A stretch of 64,000 nucleotides of DNA from Gammaproteobacteria bacterium (GCA_030431675.1 JAUIIV010000002.1:124001-188000), one strand, 5' to 3'; shown: positions 37,788 to 48,466, numbered from the stretch's first letter. Notes: a model not told the origin generated them from the letters alone. Translations and numbers: made by a program.

Positions 37788-39176
37788 CTATTTTCTTTTA
37801 TGAATAAAATATGCTGGCACACAAAATGCTAATAAACCAAATAGCAATAGCGATTGATACACTACTTTATTACCTATAGCAATTTGTGATGGAGGTAAGA
37901 AACCTAGAAGTAAAGCTGCAAGGCTACACAAGCCGCCTAATAAACATACTAACCACATACCCCAATTACCACCAGGAATCTTATATGGACGATTAATGTT
38001 CGGAAATTTATATCGTAGTTTAATAGCTGCAACAAAGAACAACAAATGCATAAGTAAAGCTAACATAGCAGTAAGCTGTGTGAGCAATAGATAAGCTGAC
38101 TCAACTGTTGGCAATGCTACATATAAGGTAGAGAGCACTGATACAATAACACCCTGGACTAATAAAATATTTACCGGCACACCATACTTATTAGTCTTTG
38201 CCAAGAACTTCGGCAAATTATCTTCTTGCGCTGCCACAAGTAAAGCTTTGGTAGGACCAATTACCCATGCAGCTATAGCACCTACTGAGCCAATGATAAT
38301 TGCCACAGCAATAATTGGTAATAACCAAGGTATCCCAAGTGCTGTAAAAAAGTATTCAAACGCTTGTACTACGCCAGTGACAATATTTAATTCTTCCTTT
38401 GGTACAACTACCGCAACTGCAGCAGAGCTAAGCGCTAAAGTTAGTAAAATTATTACTACTGAGTATTTAAGTGCTATAGGGTAATCACGCTTAGGATTTT
38501 TTACTTCCTGGGCGTGCACTGCTGACATCTCTATACCCATTAGACCAAATAATATCGACGCTACTATCGCCAAGTCATCTATACTGTGCACCTTAGGTAA
38601 TAAATCTTGCCAGCTGTAATCAGCAACTACTGGTCCTTGGCCACTGCCTAACCACCAAAATCCTAAGGCAATAACCAAAGTCATCGGCAATAAAGTACCT
38701 GCCCATGTACAAAAAGTACTAATTAAACTAGATAATTCCATACCATAGCAATTACCTAAAGTTGCAAGCCAAAATACGGCTAAAACAATTAGCATAGTAA
38801 CTGCTGGACTTGCCAGCACTGCGGAATTAAATAAGTGTGCAATTATTAAAGAAATCGTAGCTAGAATCGCTGGATACCAAACCAAATTATATACCCACTG
38901 CAACCAAACTACTAAAAAGCCGGCTTTAGTACCTAAAGCTTCACGCACCCAAATATAGATACCACCTCGCTTCGGCCATGTAGTTGCTAGCTCAGCTGTA
39001 ATTAAAGCTACTGGGATAAAGAAACAAAGACCAAATAAGGCATAGTAAGATATTAAAGACAGACCGAATTCAGCACTAAAAGGCAAGGTACGCAAACTAT
39101 CAACCGCGATCACATTGATCATTACCAATGAGAATACGCTCAGAACTCGACCCTTTGCTGCGGCTGCAACAGCCAT
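37788..39176 (-). CDS. APC-family amino-acid permease
   Basis: 462 residues, about twelve transmembrane helices. Seen: TLPFSAEFGLSLISYYALFG, ELATTWPKRGGIYIWVREALG (the APC GG motif), LFGLMGIEMSAVHAQEVKNP and RPYKIPGGNWGMW near the end. The pattern is that of the glutamate/GABA-antiporter-like group (GadC-like), although no decarboxylase gene is near, so nutrient uptake is more likely. Substrate unknown. Confidence 0.87.
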   Translation of the reverse strand: MAVAAAAKGRVLSVFSLVMINVIAVDSLRTLPFSAEFGLSLISYYALFGLCFFIPVALITAELATTWPKRGGIYIWVREALGTKAGFLVVWLQWVYNLVWYPAILATISLIIAHLFNSAVLASPAVTMLIVLAVFWLATLGNCYGMELSSLISTFCTWAGTLLPMTLVIALGFWWLGSGQGPVVADYSWQDLLPKVHSIDDLAIVASILFGLMGIEMSAVHAQEVKNPKRDYPIALKYSVVIILLTLALSSAAVAVVVPKEELNIVTGVVQAFEYFFTALGIPWLLPIIAVAIIIGSVGAIAAWVIGPTKALLVAAQEDNLPKFLAKTNKYGVPVNILLVQGVIVSVLSTLYVALPTVESAYLLLTQLTAMLALLMHLLFFVAAIKLRYKFPNINRPYKIPGGNWGMWLVCLLGGLCSLAALLLGFLPPSQIAIGNKVVYQSLLLFGLLAFCVPAYFIHKRK

Positions 39177-39198
39177 GCGACCACCTTAAGATGAAAAA

Positions 39199-42100
39199 CT
39201 AAGCCTCTATCTTATGATGTTCTGTACCTAATAGCAAATACACCGCAGGAACAACGTATAATGTGAATACAGTTCCAATTGCCAGGCCAGTTGCAATAAC
39301 TAGCCCCATATTAAATCGAGAAACCGCCCCAGCACCACTGGCCATTAGCAGTGGCACCACGCCTAGAACCATTGAAAATGACGTCATCAATATCGGACGC
39401 AAGCGAATACCACATGCCTGCTCTATAGCCTCTCGCTTCGATTTACCCTCCACTTGCAGTTGGTTGGCAAACTCGACCATAAGGATACCATTCTTACTGA
39501 TAAGCCCCATTAATGTCACCAACCCCACCTGCGTATAAATATTTAGCGTAGCCCCGCCGACTCCCAAACAAACAAATAACATAGCCCCAGCAATAGACAT
39601 AGGTACAGAAAATAGGATAATCATCGGATCTCTAAAGCTTTCAAAAAGTGCAGCTAAAGTTAAGAAAATTATTATAATTGCAAAACCCATAGTTACTGCA
39701 AAGCTACTGGATTCTTGCGTATATTGACGTGACTCTCCAGCGTAGTCTACAAAATAGCCATCTGGTAACAACTGCTCAGCCATTTCTTTCATAGTCTCTA
39801 AGGCATCACCCATTGCAAGTCCTGGAACCAAGACACCAGAAATAGTTGCGGAATTAAGCTGCTGGAAGTGATTAATAGATTCTGGAATAGTCTTAGTCTG
39901 TAAATCTACCACTGTTGATAACTGTACCGGTACCCCTTGCGAAGTTCTTATATAATAGCGATCCAGCTGATCTACATTTAATCGATATGGTTGGTCTACC
40001 TGTGGGATCACTTTGTAAGATCTGCCATACAGACTAAAGTAATTCACATACCCGCCACCAAGCATTGATGATAGTGCTGCACCAATATCACTCATTTGCA
40101 AACCAAGCTGCGCTGCCTTCTCGCGATTAATTACCACAGTTGCCTGTGGACTATCAATCTTCAGATCTTGATCAACAAACATAAACATACCTTTGTTACG
40201 CAACTCTTGCATAAAGTCCAAAGTGATCTCATTTAAACGCTCAAAACCCTGGGTAGTCTGTAAAACAAATTGCACTGGCAAGCCCTGACTACCTGGCAGC
40301 GGTGGTGGTTGAAAAACCGCTATCTTATAACCTGCAACTTGAGACAGTTCCTGTTGCACTAATGGCTGGATCTGCTGAGCAGTACGTTTACGCTCATCCC
40401 ACGGCTTTAGCACCATACCAGCAATAGAGGTCCCAGGTGCCTCAATCTGAAACACATGATCCATTTCTGGGAAAGTAGTGAAAATTTTATAAATCTCATC
40501 AGAGTACAACAATCTCTGTTGCAAAGTTGCATTTGGCGCGGCACTAGAGAAAGCTAAAATAATCCCTTGATCCTCTTGTGGTGCTAGCTCCTTCTTAGAT
40601 GCAGAATACATAAAAAATATGCCAACTAAAATGATAATAGAAAACACCATGCTCACACTTAGAGTATCAAGACTACTATGCAGTGAAGACTCATACCTTT
40701 TGCGCAGACCATCAAAAAACTTATCAATCCAACCACTGCCAAACATATGCGGCTTAAGCATCTTTGCACCCATCATTGGCGATAATGTCAGTGCTACAAT
40801 AGCCGAGATAACCACTGAGCCTACTAGAGTAAATGCAAATTCAGTAAATAAAGCTCCTGTTAAACCACTCTGAAAACCAATCGGCACATAAACCGCTAAT
40901 AAAACCACCGTAGTAGCAATAATTGGATTTGCCAACTCCCTTGCTGCTAATATTGCAGCTTCTTTAGGCGACTTACCTTCTTCTAAATGTCGGTTAATAT
41001 TCTCTACAATAATAATCGCATCATCTACTACCAATCCTATGGCTAACACCAAAGCTAATAGTGTCAAGAGGTTAATACTAAAACCAAACATCAGCATAAA
41101 AATAAATGCGCCAACTAACGATAATGGGATCGCAACTACCGGAATAATCACGGAGCGAATATTACCCAAGAAGGCCAAAATAACTAAAGTTACAATAACT
41201 AATGCCTCGACTAAAGTATGGATCACCTCATCTATAGAGCTATTTACAAATTTTGTGGCATCATAAACAATCTCGCCATTTAAACCCTCTGGCAACTCTG
41301 CTTGAATACCCGGAAAAACGTTGCGCACCCGACCGATAACTTCTAGCAAGTTAGAGCCTGGGGCAATGCTAATACCTATATAAACTGCCCTCTTACCATC
41401 AAAGGCTACACTGGATTCATAACTATCAGCACCCAAAGTTACCGTACCAACATCAGATAATTTTACTAGCGCATCCCCATCACGCTTAACAATCATATTT
41501 TTAAAATCTTCTAATGTGTGCAGATCAGTAGTCGCTGTCAATTCGACCTGCACCATTTGACCTTTGGTATTTCCAAGTCCCGAAATATAATTATTATCTT
41601 GAATTGCTTTATAAATATCTGCTGCCGTCAAATCATACGCTGCTAACTTTTGGGGATCTAACCAAGCACGCATAGCAAAATTCTGTCCACCTAAGATTTC
41701 AGCAGTCTGCACACCAAGTATTGCTTGTAACTTAGGTTGAACCACTCTCACCAAATAATCAGTAATGCTGTTTTCAGGCAATACATCACTATTAAAGCCA
41801 ATATACATGGAGTCGATAGTCTCACCGACATTAATAGTAATTACCGGCTGCTGCGCCTCGGGGGGTAAAATATTGAGTACAGAGGAGACTTTAGTACTAA
41901 TTTCTGTTAAAGCTTCATTTGGGTCATAATTTAATACTAAGTAACAATTAATAGTACTTGTGCTTGTAGTACTAGATGAAGTCATATAGTCAATGCCATT
42001 AGCTTGTGAAATAGCATTCTCTAAAGGAGTAGTAATAAATCCAGCAATTACAGAGGCATCTGCACCATAGTAAGTGGTTGTAATGGTTACTACGGCATTC

Positions 42101-42222
42101 TCGGTACGTGGATACTGCAATACTGGTAACGACGAGATTGCCCGTAAACCAATTACAAATATTCCAAGACTTATTACCGAGGCTAGAACTGGTCGCTTAA
42201 TAAAAATATCAGTAAAAAACAT
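39199..42222 (-). CDS. RND-family efflux permease (HAE1 type)
   Basis: 1007 residues, the usual size. N-terminal FIKRPVLASVISLGIFVIGL, twelve transmembrane helices, two large periplasmic loops, and proton-relay Asp pair in LVVDDAIIIVENINRHLEEG. The C-terminal half repeats the fold (GGATLNIYTQVGLVTLMGLI). Drug or lipid export by proton motive force; the substrate cannot be read. Operon with the adaptor upstream (2-base gap). No TolC-like outer-membrane gene is adjacent. Confidence 0.94.
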   Translation of the reverse strand: MFFTDIFIKRPVLASVISLGIFVIGLRAISSLPVLQYPRTENAVVTITTTYYGADASVIAGFITTPLENAISQANGIDYMTSSSTTSTSTINCYLVLNYDPNEALTEISTKVSSVLNILPPEAQQPVITINVGETIDSMYIGFNSDVLPENSITDYLVRVVQPKLQAILGVQTAEILGGQNFAMRAWLDPQKLAAYDLTAADIYKAIQDNNYISGLGNTKGQMVQVELTATTDLHTLEDFKNMIVKRDGDALVKLSDVGTVTLGADSYESSVAFDGKRAVYIGISIAPGSNLLEVIGRVRNVFPGIQAELPEGLNGEIVYDATKFVNSSIDEVIHTLVEALVIVTLVILAFLGNIRSVIIPVVAIPLSLVGAFIFMLMFGFSINLLTLLALVLAIGLVVDDAIIIVENINRHLEEGKSPKEAAILAARELANPIIATTVVLLAVYVPIGFQSGLTGALFTEFAFTLVGSVVISAIVALTLSPMMGAKMLKPHMFGSGWIDKFFDGLRKRYESSLHSSLDTLSVSMVFSIIILVGIFFMYSASKKELAPQEDQGIILAFSSAAPNATLQQRLLYSDEIYKIFTTFPEMDHVFQIEAPGTSIAGMVLKPWDERKRTAQQIQPLVQQELSQVAGYKIAVFQPPPLPGSQGLPVQFVLQTTQGFERLNEITLDFMQELRNKGMFMFVDQDLKIDSPQATVVINREKAAQLGLQMSDIGAALSSMLGGGYVNYFSLYGRSYKVIPQVDQPYRLNVDQLDRYYIRTSQGVPVQLSTVVDLQTKTIPESINHFQQLNSATISGVLVPGLAMGDALETMKEMAEQLLPDGYFVDYAGESRQYTQESSSFAVTMGFAIIIIFLTLAALFESFRDPMIILFSVPMSIAGAMLFVCLGVGGATLNIYTQVGLVTLMGLISKNGILMVEFANQLQVEGKSKREAIEQACGIRLRPILMTSFSMVLGVVPLLMASGAGAVSRFNMGLVIATGLAIGTVFTLYVVPAVYLLLGTEHHKIEA

Positions 42223-42224
42223 AG

Positions 42225-43469
42225 CTACTTGCTTGTAGGATATTCATGCGGTGATGGATCACTATCATCTGTAGGCTGCACACTGTTGTTGATTTGTATC
42301 CTACTGCCATTTTGCAATTTCAATTGCCCCGCAGTTACCACTACTTCTCCTTCCTTTAGTCCCTTGATAATTGCCACCTGATCACCACGTGTTGGCCCTA
42401 AGACCACAAATCTTTGCTCTGCAATAAGTGGTTCATCCTGATCTTTAGATGTATTCTTTTCTGCTACCCTGCCTTTTTCCGCAACTTTTTGGGTACCTTG
42501 CGCTGACTTATTTTTACTGGTTGGAGCCTGCTCAGAAACTGGATCCTTTTTAGCACTAGCTTTTTTTACTACAAACACAGTGTCGCCATATGGATTGTAA
42601 GTAATCGCCGTTTGCGGCAAAGTTATATATTCCTTGGACTCGCCTAAATTGATATTGATTACCCCATACATACCTGGTAATAGTTCTTTTTCAGTATTAT
42701 CTATCGCCGCACGAATCAGTACATTTCTAGTAGCCTGATCCACTTTAGAATTAAGAGCCCATACTTTGCCAATGTACTTTTTATCGGGGTATAAATCTGT
42801 AGATAAATTAACCTGCTGGCCAAGTTTTACCTTAGATAAATCCCCCTGGGGCAAGTAAAAATCAAAATAGATAGGATCTAAAGCCTGTAAAGTAACCATG
42901 TCCATACCAGCATTAATATACTGTCCCAAGTCTACTTTACGAATTCCTAGCATCCCAGCGAATGGCGCACGAATAAATTTCTTAGCTATTAAAGCTTCCT
43001 GTTGCTGAACTTGTGCCTTAGCCTTTTCTAAATTAGCTACTGACATGTCTACAGTCGCTTGCGCCACCGTCTTTTCTTTGAGTTGTCTATAGTCTCTTTC
43101 GTAGGTCAGACCAGCTAAGTGCGCCTCTGCTTGCAACGAAGCAAGGGCTGCAACCTCATCATCAACTCTAAATTTTACTAATAAAGTGCCACTTTCTACT
43201 TGATCACCAGACTCAAAATATATCCCTTCTACCAAGCCTGGCACTTCGCTAGATATATCTACCCCACGCACTGCACGTAAAGTGCCAACACCTACTATAG
43301 TACTTTGCCATTTTTGGATATTTGCAACCGTGGTAGACACTGTTACTGCCCGTTGCCCCATTTTGCTCATGTACTTTTTGATCATAGCGCCTTCGAACAT
43401 TTTCCATGCTATAACCCCACCACCTATTACAGAGCAGAAAATTAACATTATCAGCATGCGCTTTATCAT
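42225..43469 (-). CDS. RND efflux periplasmic adaptor
   Basis: 414-residue membrane-fusion protein. One N-terminal membrane anchor (LIMLIFCSVIGGGVIAWKM), a lipoyl-like part (FESGDQVESGTLLVKF and FIRAPFAGMLGIRKVDLGQY), a coiled-coil hairpin rich in Glu/Lys/Ala/Gln (ANLEKAKAQVQQQEALIAKK) and a beta barrel. About 50 residues rich in Lys, Glu, Ser and Gln (DPVSEQAPTSKNKSAQ onward) interrupt the C-terminal membrane-proximal domain, longer than usual. First gene of the pump operon. Confidence 0.92.
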   Translation of the reverse strand: MIKRMLIMLIFCSVIGGGVIAWKMFEGAMIKKYMSKMGQRAVTVSTTVANIQKWQSTIVGVGTLRAVRGVDISSEVPGLVEGIYFESGDQVESGTLLVKFRVDDEVAALASLQAEAHLAGLTYERDYRQLKEKTVAQATVDMSVANLEKAKAQVQQQEALIAKKFIRAPFAGMLGIRKVDLGQYINAGMDMVTLQALDPIYFDFYLPQGDLSKVKLGQQVNLSTDLYPDKKYIGKVWALNSKVDQATRNVLIRAAIDNTEKELLPGMYGVININLGESKEYITLPQTAITYNPYGDTVFVVKKASAKKDPVSEQAPTSKNKSAQGTQKVAEKGRVAEKNTSKDQDEPLIAEQRFVVLGPTRGDQVAIIKGLKEGEVVVTAGQLKLQNGSRIQINNSVQPTDDSDPSPHEYPTSK

Positions 43470-43502
43470 TTGAGCCTCATTTAATATCGTTCTCTTTATA
43501 TT

Positions 43503-44474
43503 TTAGTCGCTATCATTATAAGTAAACTGCTTACCCTGATAGTTAGTCACCTCATATATAGAGCTTTTTTTACTCAAATAACATGGACCTATAGGTGATT
43601 TGCCAGCTCCACCAGGAATATCTAAGACATACTCCGGCAAACATAGTCCTGAATAACTCCCACGTAATTCAGCCATAATCTTCTGACCAGTCTCAATGCT
43701 GGTCCTAAAATGACTTGTACCCTCAGCTCTATCTAAATGATGCAAGTAATAAGGTTTTATGCGATGTTGCACCATCTTACGAAATAACTTGCCTAGTATC
43801 TCGGTACTATCATTAACACCACGTAGCAAAACAGTTTGTCCAATTAGTACAACTCCAGCATCCGCTAGCTGAGAAATAGCTGCAATTGCAGGCTCAGTAA
43901 ACTCATCAGGATGATTCATATGTAAAGCCATATAAACTGGCTTGCGTTGCTTTAATACTGCAAGTAGGTCTAAATTTATACGTTTAGAATCTACGATAGG
44001 CACCCGAGTATGTAAGCGAATAACAGCCACATGTTCTATTTGATCTAATTTACTAATGATTTGCTGCAACTTAGCTGGCGACAACACCAATGGATCACCA
44101 CCAGATAAAATAACTTCCCAGATTTCCGGATGGTTTCTAATATACTCATAGCAATTTTCTAATTCATCTGCAGTCAAGCTGGTATTTTGCTTGCCAACAG
44201 TCTCTCGCCTAAAACAAAATCTACAATACACTGCACACACTTTAACCGGATGTAGCAAACATCTATCTGGATAACGATGGATTATGCCCTTAATAGGAGA
44301 GTATGTATGATCACCAATTGGATCATGTAATTCACTTGGTTTAGATATTAATTCTTGTTCTGTGGGAACAAATTGCTTAGCAATACCCGGTTTATCTAAG
44401 CTACTCTTTATTTGTCTGGTAACGCCGACAGCAAATTTACTGGTAACCTGTTGTAGTTTAGTTTCATCTTGCAT
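43503..44474 (-). CDS. epmB: EF-P lysine 2,3-aminomutase EpmB
   Basis: Radical-SAM, PLP-dependent enzyme making (R)-beta-lysine for elongation factor P. 323 residues. The radical-SAM cysteines are in CAVYCRFCFRRETVG; IPGGAGKSPIGPCYLS near the end carries the PLP Lys. Smaller than catabolic KamA enzymes (over 400), which fits EpmB. epmA and efp are not in the window. Confidence 0.9.
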   Translation of the reverse strand: MQDETKLQQVTSKFAVGVTRQIKSSLDKPGIAKQFVPTEQELISKPSELHDPIGDHTYSPIKGIIHRYPDRCLLHPVKVCAVYCRFCFRRETVGKQNTSLTADELENCYEYIRNHPEIWEVILSGGDPLVLSPAKLQQIISKLDQIEHVAVIRLHTRVPIVDSKRINLDLLAVLKQRKPVYMALHMNHPDEFTEPAIAAISQLADAGVVLIGQTVLLRGVNDSTEILGKLFRKMVQHRIKPYYLHHLDRAEGTSHFRTSIETGQKIMAELRGSYSGLCLPEYVLDIPGGAGKSPIGPCYLSKKSSIYEVTNYQGKQFTYNDSD

Positions 44475-44512
44475 TGTTATAATTTATCTAAAAGTAGCAA
44501 CAAAAGTGTGCA

Positions 44513-45643
44513 TCAAGTAAAAATCCTAGGTAAACGGTCATTAAAGCCACATAAAATTTCATAGGGAATAGTGTCACAAGTATCACTAATTTGTTCCATA
44601 GTTATACTAGCACCATTATCTTCTCCTATAATAGTAACCACATCCCCAACATATCCAGAGTCATCACCAATATCGACCATAAATTGATCCATACATACAT
44701 CACCTACTACAGGATAATGTTTACCTTTAAGAATTACCGTAGATTTATTTGAAAGTGCACGCCTATACCCATCACCATATCCTAATGGAATAGTCAAAAT
44801 TCTACTTTGTTTTTTAGCTTTATAAGAATGGTTATAACTCACTCCATGTCCTACCATAATGGTTTTAAAATAAGATACTCGTGCTTTAACAGCAAAACAT
44901 GGCTGTATACCATGCAAATCACTCGGTAAATCGTTACGTGGATAATAACCGTAGCTCAGCAAACCTGGACGCACCATATCAAGATGTGTCTCAGGATGGC
45001 ATGCAACAGCCGCAGAATTGGCAAAATGGCACAATACTGAAGAATCATCAGTTAAATTATGGTGCTGCAAAAATTGTAAAAAAGTTTCAGACTGCTCGTT
45101 AAAAAATGGATCATCCGGTGTTGCCGCCGTCGCAAAGTGTGAGTATATACCCACCAACTCAATACAAGAATTATTGCGAATGTACTCTATAACTGCCGGG
45201 GCTGTACTAACGCGCATGCCAGTACGATTCATACCCGAATCTATTTCTAAATGGACTTTAATCGGTGCGGACAAATGTATTTGCTCACTTTTTTCCGCTA
45301 ATAACTTAGCCTTATATAAAGAGCTTATAGTAACTTCTAAATTATACTGTGCTAAAGCATGCACTTGTTCGGCGTGAATTGCCCCCATCACCAAAATAGG
45401 GTTAACAATACCCGCTTCACGTAATATGGCGCCCTCCTGCAAGCAAGATACTCCAAAGTAGTCAACCAAGTCTGCAGTATGTTGGGCTGTAGGTACTAAA
45501 CCATGCCCATAGGCATTGGCTTTTACAGGTAGTAATAATTTAGGGTGTTTACCTATATATTGACGAATAATTTGTAAATTTTTGCGTAGCTGAGCAGTAT
45601 CTATTTCAATCCATGCGGGATGCGCATATGGTACGTTATCCAT
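44513..45643 (-). CDS. alr: Alanine racemase
   Basis: Makes D-alanine for peptidoglycan. 376 residues. PLP Lys in PVKANAYGHGLVP, catalytic Tyr in GHGVSYNHSY, GYGDGYRRA, and VCMDQFMVDIG. Two bases after dnaB, as in many gammaproteobacteria; this is the only alr in the window. Confidence 0.96.
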   Translation of the reverse strand: MDNVPYAHPAWIEIDTAQLRKNLQIIRQYIGKHPKLLLPVKANAYGHGLVPTAQHTADLVDYFGVSCLQEGAILREAGIVNPILVMGAIHAEQVHALAQYNLEVTISSLYKAKLLAEKSEQIHLSAPIKVHLEIDSGMNRTGMRVSTAPAVIEYIRNNSCIELVGIYSHFATAATPDDPFFNEQSETFLQFLQHHNLTDDSSVLCHFANSAAVACHPETHLDMVRPGLLSYGYYPRNDLPSDLHGIQPCFAVKARVSYFKTIMVGHGVSYNHSYKAKKQSRILTIPLGYGDGYRRALSNKSTVILKGKHYPVVGDVCMDQFMVDIGDDSGYVGDVVTIIGEDNGASITMEQISDTCDTIPYEILCGFNDRLPRIFT

Positions 45644-45645
45644 AC

Positions 45646-47025
45646 TTAAAACTCCGCAGTTTCAAAACTTTTATCTCCTGACATTTCATCAACTTGACGA
45701 TTAGTAAAATTTTCAAATCTAGAATAATGCCCAAGAAATGTTAACCTAACTGTACCAATTGGACCATTACGTTGTTTAGCTACAATTATCTCTGCAGTGC
45801 CTTTCGCTGGTGAATCTTTATGATAAACTTCATCCCTATAGATAAACAAAATTAAATCAGCATCCTGCTCTAATGCTCCAGACTCACGCAAATCACTCAT
45901 CATAGGGCGTCTATCAGTACGTTGCTCCAAACTTCGATTAAGCTGCGACAAAGCAATAATTGGAACATTAAGCTCCCTTGCTAGTGACTTTAGAGAACGC
46001 GATATTTCTGAAATTTCCGCGGCACGATGTTCGCTAGAACCTGAAACGCGCATTAACTGCAGATAATCTAAGACTATTAAGCCTAAATCTCCCTGCTCAC
46101 GTACTACTCTTCTCGCTCTTGCACGAACTTCACTAGGGCCAAGTGCACCAGTATCATCAATAAATACTTTCTTTTCTGACATCATTGCAATTGCCGAGGA
46201 CAATCGAGGCCAATCACCATCATCTAACTGTCCACTACGAATACGTTGCATCTCAATACGTCCTAGAGAGGATAACATTCTCATAGCTAGCTGCTCAGAG
46301 GGCATTTCCATACTAAAAATAAGCACCGGACGATCACCCATCATGCCAACATATTCAGCAATATTCATCGCAAAGGTCGTTTTACCCATCGATGGGCGAC
46401 CAGCAACAATAATTAAATCAGATTTTTGTAGACCTGCAGTCAGCTTATCTAGATCAGAAAAGCCACTTGGCATACCAGTCACTGCAGAATCAGATTCATA
46501 TAGCTCTTCAATACGTTCTACAGTAGTGGTTAAAACATCGGCAATTCCCCGTGGACCAGATCGTGCTTTAGCGCCGCGTTCAGCAATCGCAAACACTTTC
46601 TGTTCTGCAGCATCTACTAGCTCATCAGCTAAGCGGCCCTTAGGCTCAAAGCCAGAATCTGATATCTCAGTACCAACCTCAATCAACTGACGCAATACTG
46701 CACGCTCTTTAACAATATCAGCATAAGCGCGAATGTTAGCAGCACTGGGTGTGTTTTTAGCAATTTCTCCCAAATACGCTAGACCACCAGCGTCATTAAG
46801 TTCCGCTTGAGCTTCTAGCCTTTCAGAAATGGTAATAACATCGATGGGCTTATCTTGTAAGGCAAGAGTGGCAATCGCTCGATAGATAATTCTATGATCA
46901 GCACGATAGAAGTCGTGCTCAGTTAGACGCTCGGCGACTTGTTCCCAACTATTGCCGTCGAGCATCAAGCCACCTAAGACTGCTTGTTCAGCCTCTATTG
47001 CATGCGGTGGCATTTTTACTGACAC
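45646..47025 (-). CDS. dnaB: Replicative DNA helicase DnaB
   Basis: Hexameric helicase at the replication fork. 459 residues. N-terminal DnaG-binding domain (EAEQAVLGGLMLDGNSWEQV) and C-terminal RecA-like domain with Walker A GRPSMGKTTFAMN, Walker B LIVLDYLQLM and SRSLKSLARELNVPIIALSQ. No intein. GTG start at 47025 with AAGGA 6 bases upstream; an ATG four codons on lacks a site. Confidence 0.97.
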   Translation of the reverse strand: MSVKMPPHAIEAEQAVLGGLMLDGNSWEQVAERLTEHDFYRADHRIIYRAIATLALQDKPIDVITISERLEAQAELNDAGGLAYLGEIAKNTPSAANIRAYADIVKERAVLRQLIEVGTEISDSGFEPKGRLADELVDAAEQKVFAIAERGAKARSGPRGIADVLTTTVERIEELYESDSAVTGMPSGFSDLDKLTAGLQKSDLIIVAGRPSMGKTTFAMNIAEYVGMMGDRPVLIFSMEMPSEQLAMRMLSSLGRIEMQRIRSGQLDDGDWPRLSSAIAMMSEKKVFIDDTGALGPSEVRARARRVVREQGDLGLIVLDYLQLMRVSGSSEHRAAEISEISRSLKSLARELNVPIIALSQLNRSLEQRTDRRPMMSDLRESGALEQDADLILFIYRDEVYHKDSPAKGTAEIIVAKQRNGPIGTVRLTFLGHYSRFENFTNRQVDEMSGDKSFETAEF

Positions 47026-47038
47026 GGTATTCCTTAAG

Positions 47039-47491
47039 CTATTTTTCCGCTACGATTTCTACCTTTATTTTGGCAATAACTTCGCCATGATGCAAATGCA
47101 TCTCAACTTCGTACTCACCAATTTCACGAATAGGACCTTCAGGCATCTGCACTTCCTGCTTGTGAGCTTCTCCACCAGCAGCAACAATCGCATCTACAAC
47201 TTCTGCAGCACCCACAGAGCCAAACAACTTGCCTTCTTCGCTAACTAGAGCAGTAATGGTAAGCGACAATTGTTCAAGCTTCTCTGCGCGAGCCCTAGCT
47301 TCCGATGTCTTAGCTGCTAACTGCTTCTCTAACTCTGCTCTGCGTTCTTCAAACATAGCAATATTGGCCTCAGTAGCCGGGACTGCTTTACCTTGTGGGA
47401 TCAAATAATTGCGACCATAACCGCGTTTTACTTTAACTTGTTCCCCTAGGGTACCCAAATTATGAATTTTATCTAATAAAATTACGTTCAC
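47039..47491 (-). CDS. rplI: 50S ribosomal protein L9
   Basis: Binds 23S rRNA domain V. 150 residues. N-terminal domain VILLDKIHNLGTLGEQVKVK and KRGYGRNYLIPQGKAVPAT, a long connecting helix, and a C-terminal domain. GTG start behind GGGGGAAG. Position between rpsR and dnaB is standard. Confidence 0.97.
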   Translation of the reverse strand: MNVILLDKIHNLGTLGEQVKVKRGYGRNYLIPQGKAVPATEANIAMFEERRAELEKQLAAKTSEARARAEKLEQLSLTITALVSEEGKLFGSVGAAEVVDAIVAAGGEAHKQEVQMPEGPIREIGEYEVEMHLHHGEVIAKIKVEIVAEK

Positions 47492-47505
47492 GATACTTCC
47501 CCCAA

Positions 47506-47730
47506 TTAATGCTGATCACAATAAGGTAACAGTGCCAAGTAGCGGGCGCGCTTAATAGCGCTTGCTAATTGACGTTGGAATTTAGCACTTGCACCAGTAA
47601 TACGGCTTGGTACTATTTTTCCGCTCTCAGTGATGTAATTTCTTAAAGAATTAAGATCTTTATAGTCTATATTGGCATCACCTGCCGCAAACCTTGAGAA
47701 CTTTTTCTTTTTTGCTCTAAAACCTGCCAT
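47506..47730 (-). CDS. rpsR: 30S ribosomal protein S18
   Basis: 74 residues; partner of S6 on the 30S platform. Signature [20 protein letters not shown] and [20 protein letters not shown]. Between rpsF and rplI in the usual order; no priB lies between rpsF and rpsR. Confidence 0.97.
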   Translation of the reverse strand: MAGFRAKKKKFSRFAAGDANIDYKDLNSLRNYITESGKIVPSRITGASAKFQRQLASAIKRARYLALLPYCDQH

Positions 47731-47741
47731 TATCTACCCCC

Positions 47742-48188
47742 TTATCCTGCTGCTTGTTCTGTGGACTGCTCAGAGTCTTGCTGACTCTTCTCAGCTACAT
47801 TTGCTTCACTAGAGCTTTCACTAGCAACGAACTCTTCACGTTCGCTTTTCGCCGGAGCCTTACGTACATCTTTCTCTTTCAGCAATGGTGATACTTCAGT
47901 AACTGCACTATCTTGTTTAAATACTAGATTACGTAATACCGCATCATTGTATCTAAAAGCTGTAGTTAGCTCATCAAGAGCCTCAGCGCCACATTCTATA
48001 TTTAGTAGGATGTAATGGGCTTTATGTAAGTGGTTGATAGGGTAAGCAAGTTGTCTTCTACCCCAGTCTTCTAGACGGTGCACCTGACCTCCAGAACCTT
48101 CAATGATGCTACGATATTTATTAAGCATCGCTGGCACCTGCTCGCTCTGATCAGGATGGACCAAAAATACGATTTCATAGTGTCTCAT
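47742..48188 (-). CDS. rpsF: 30S ribosomal protein S6
   Basis: 148 residues, about 45 longer than the core S6 domain. [40 protein letters not shown] and [13 protein letters not shown] are typical. The extra C-terminus (about residue 105 on) is charged and probably disordered, Glu/Ser/Ala/Gln-rich, comparable with the Glu-rich tails of other S6 proteins that are modified in E. coli. AAGGAG lies before the ATG. Confidence 0.96.
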   Translation of the reverse strand: MRHYEIVFLVHPDQSEQVPAMLNKYRSIIEGSGGQVHRLEDWGRRQLAYPINHLHKAHYILLNIECGAEALDELTTAFRYNDAVLRNLVFKQDSAVTEVSPLLKEKDVRKAPAKSEREEFVASESSSEANVAEKSQQDSEQSTEQAAG

Positions 48189-48466
48189 AACTACTAGTCT
48201 CCTTATGGTTAAAAAATTAGCCCCCGACTAAAGCCGTGAAGCAAGGAAATATAGATGCTAGATTCTAACGATTATGCCAATCAAAAGCAACCAAAAGGCT
48301 ATATTCACGGTACAGCAACCATTTTATAGGCTTGTATATGCATGCAAAATAAGTAATTGCGCATCTAATAGGAATATGATATCCTGCGCAAGTTAGTTGG
48401 CTTTTTAAAAAAAGAGCTAGGTAGCTGATAGTATTAGATCATATTAAATGGGGAGGTGTAGCAGAA
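48189..48466. promoter_or_regulatory. Divergent rpsF/DMT-transporter intergenic region
   Basis: 278 bases without a gene. Upstream of the transporter (+) a candidate promoter is TTGCGC (48357-48362), 17 bases, TATCCT (48380-48385) with an extended -10 TG. In the rpsF leader (-) a short stem TTAG/CTAA around TCGGGGG is followed by six U (complement of 48211-48231); it might be an S6/S18 control element but is too weak to call. Confidence 0.35.

Noticed and set aside
45018-45377. 119-codon open frame on + opposite alr
   Set aside because: Shadow of alr; composition unlike neighbouring proteins.
48211-48231. S6/S18-binding leader or attenuator upstream of rpsF
   Set aside because: The stem is only four base pairs and I cannot place the conserved bulge; too weak to call.
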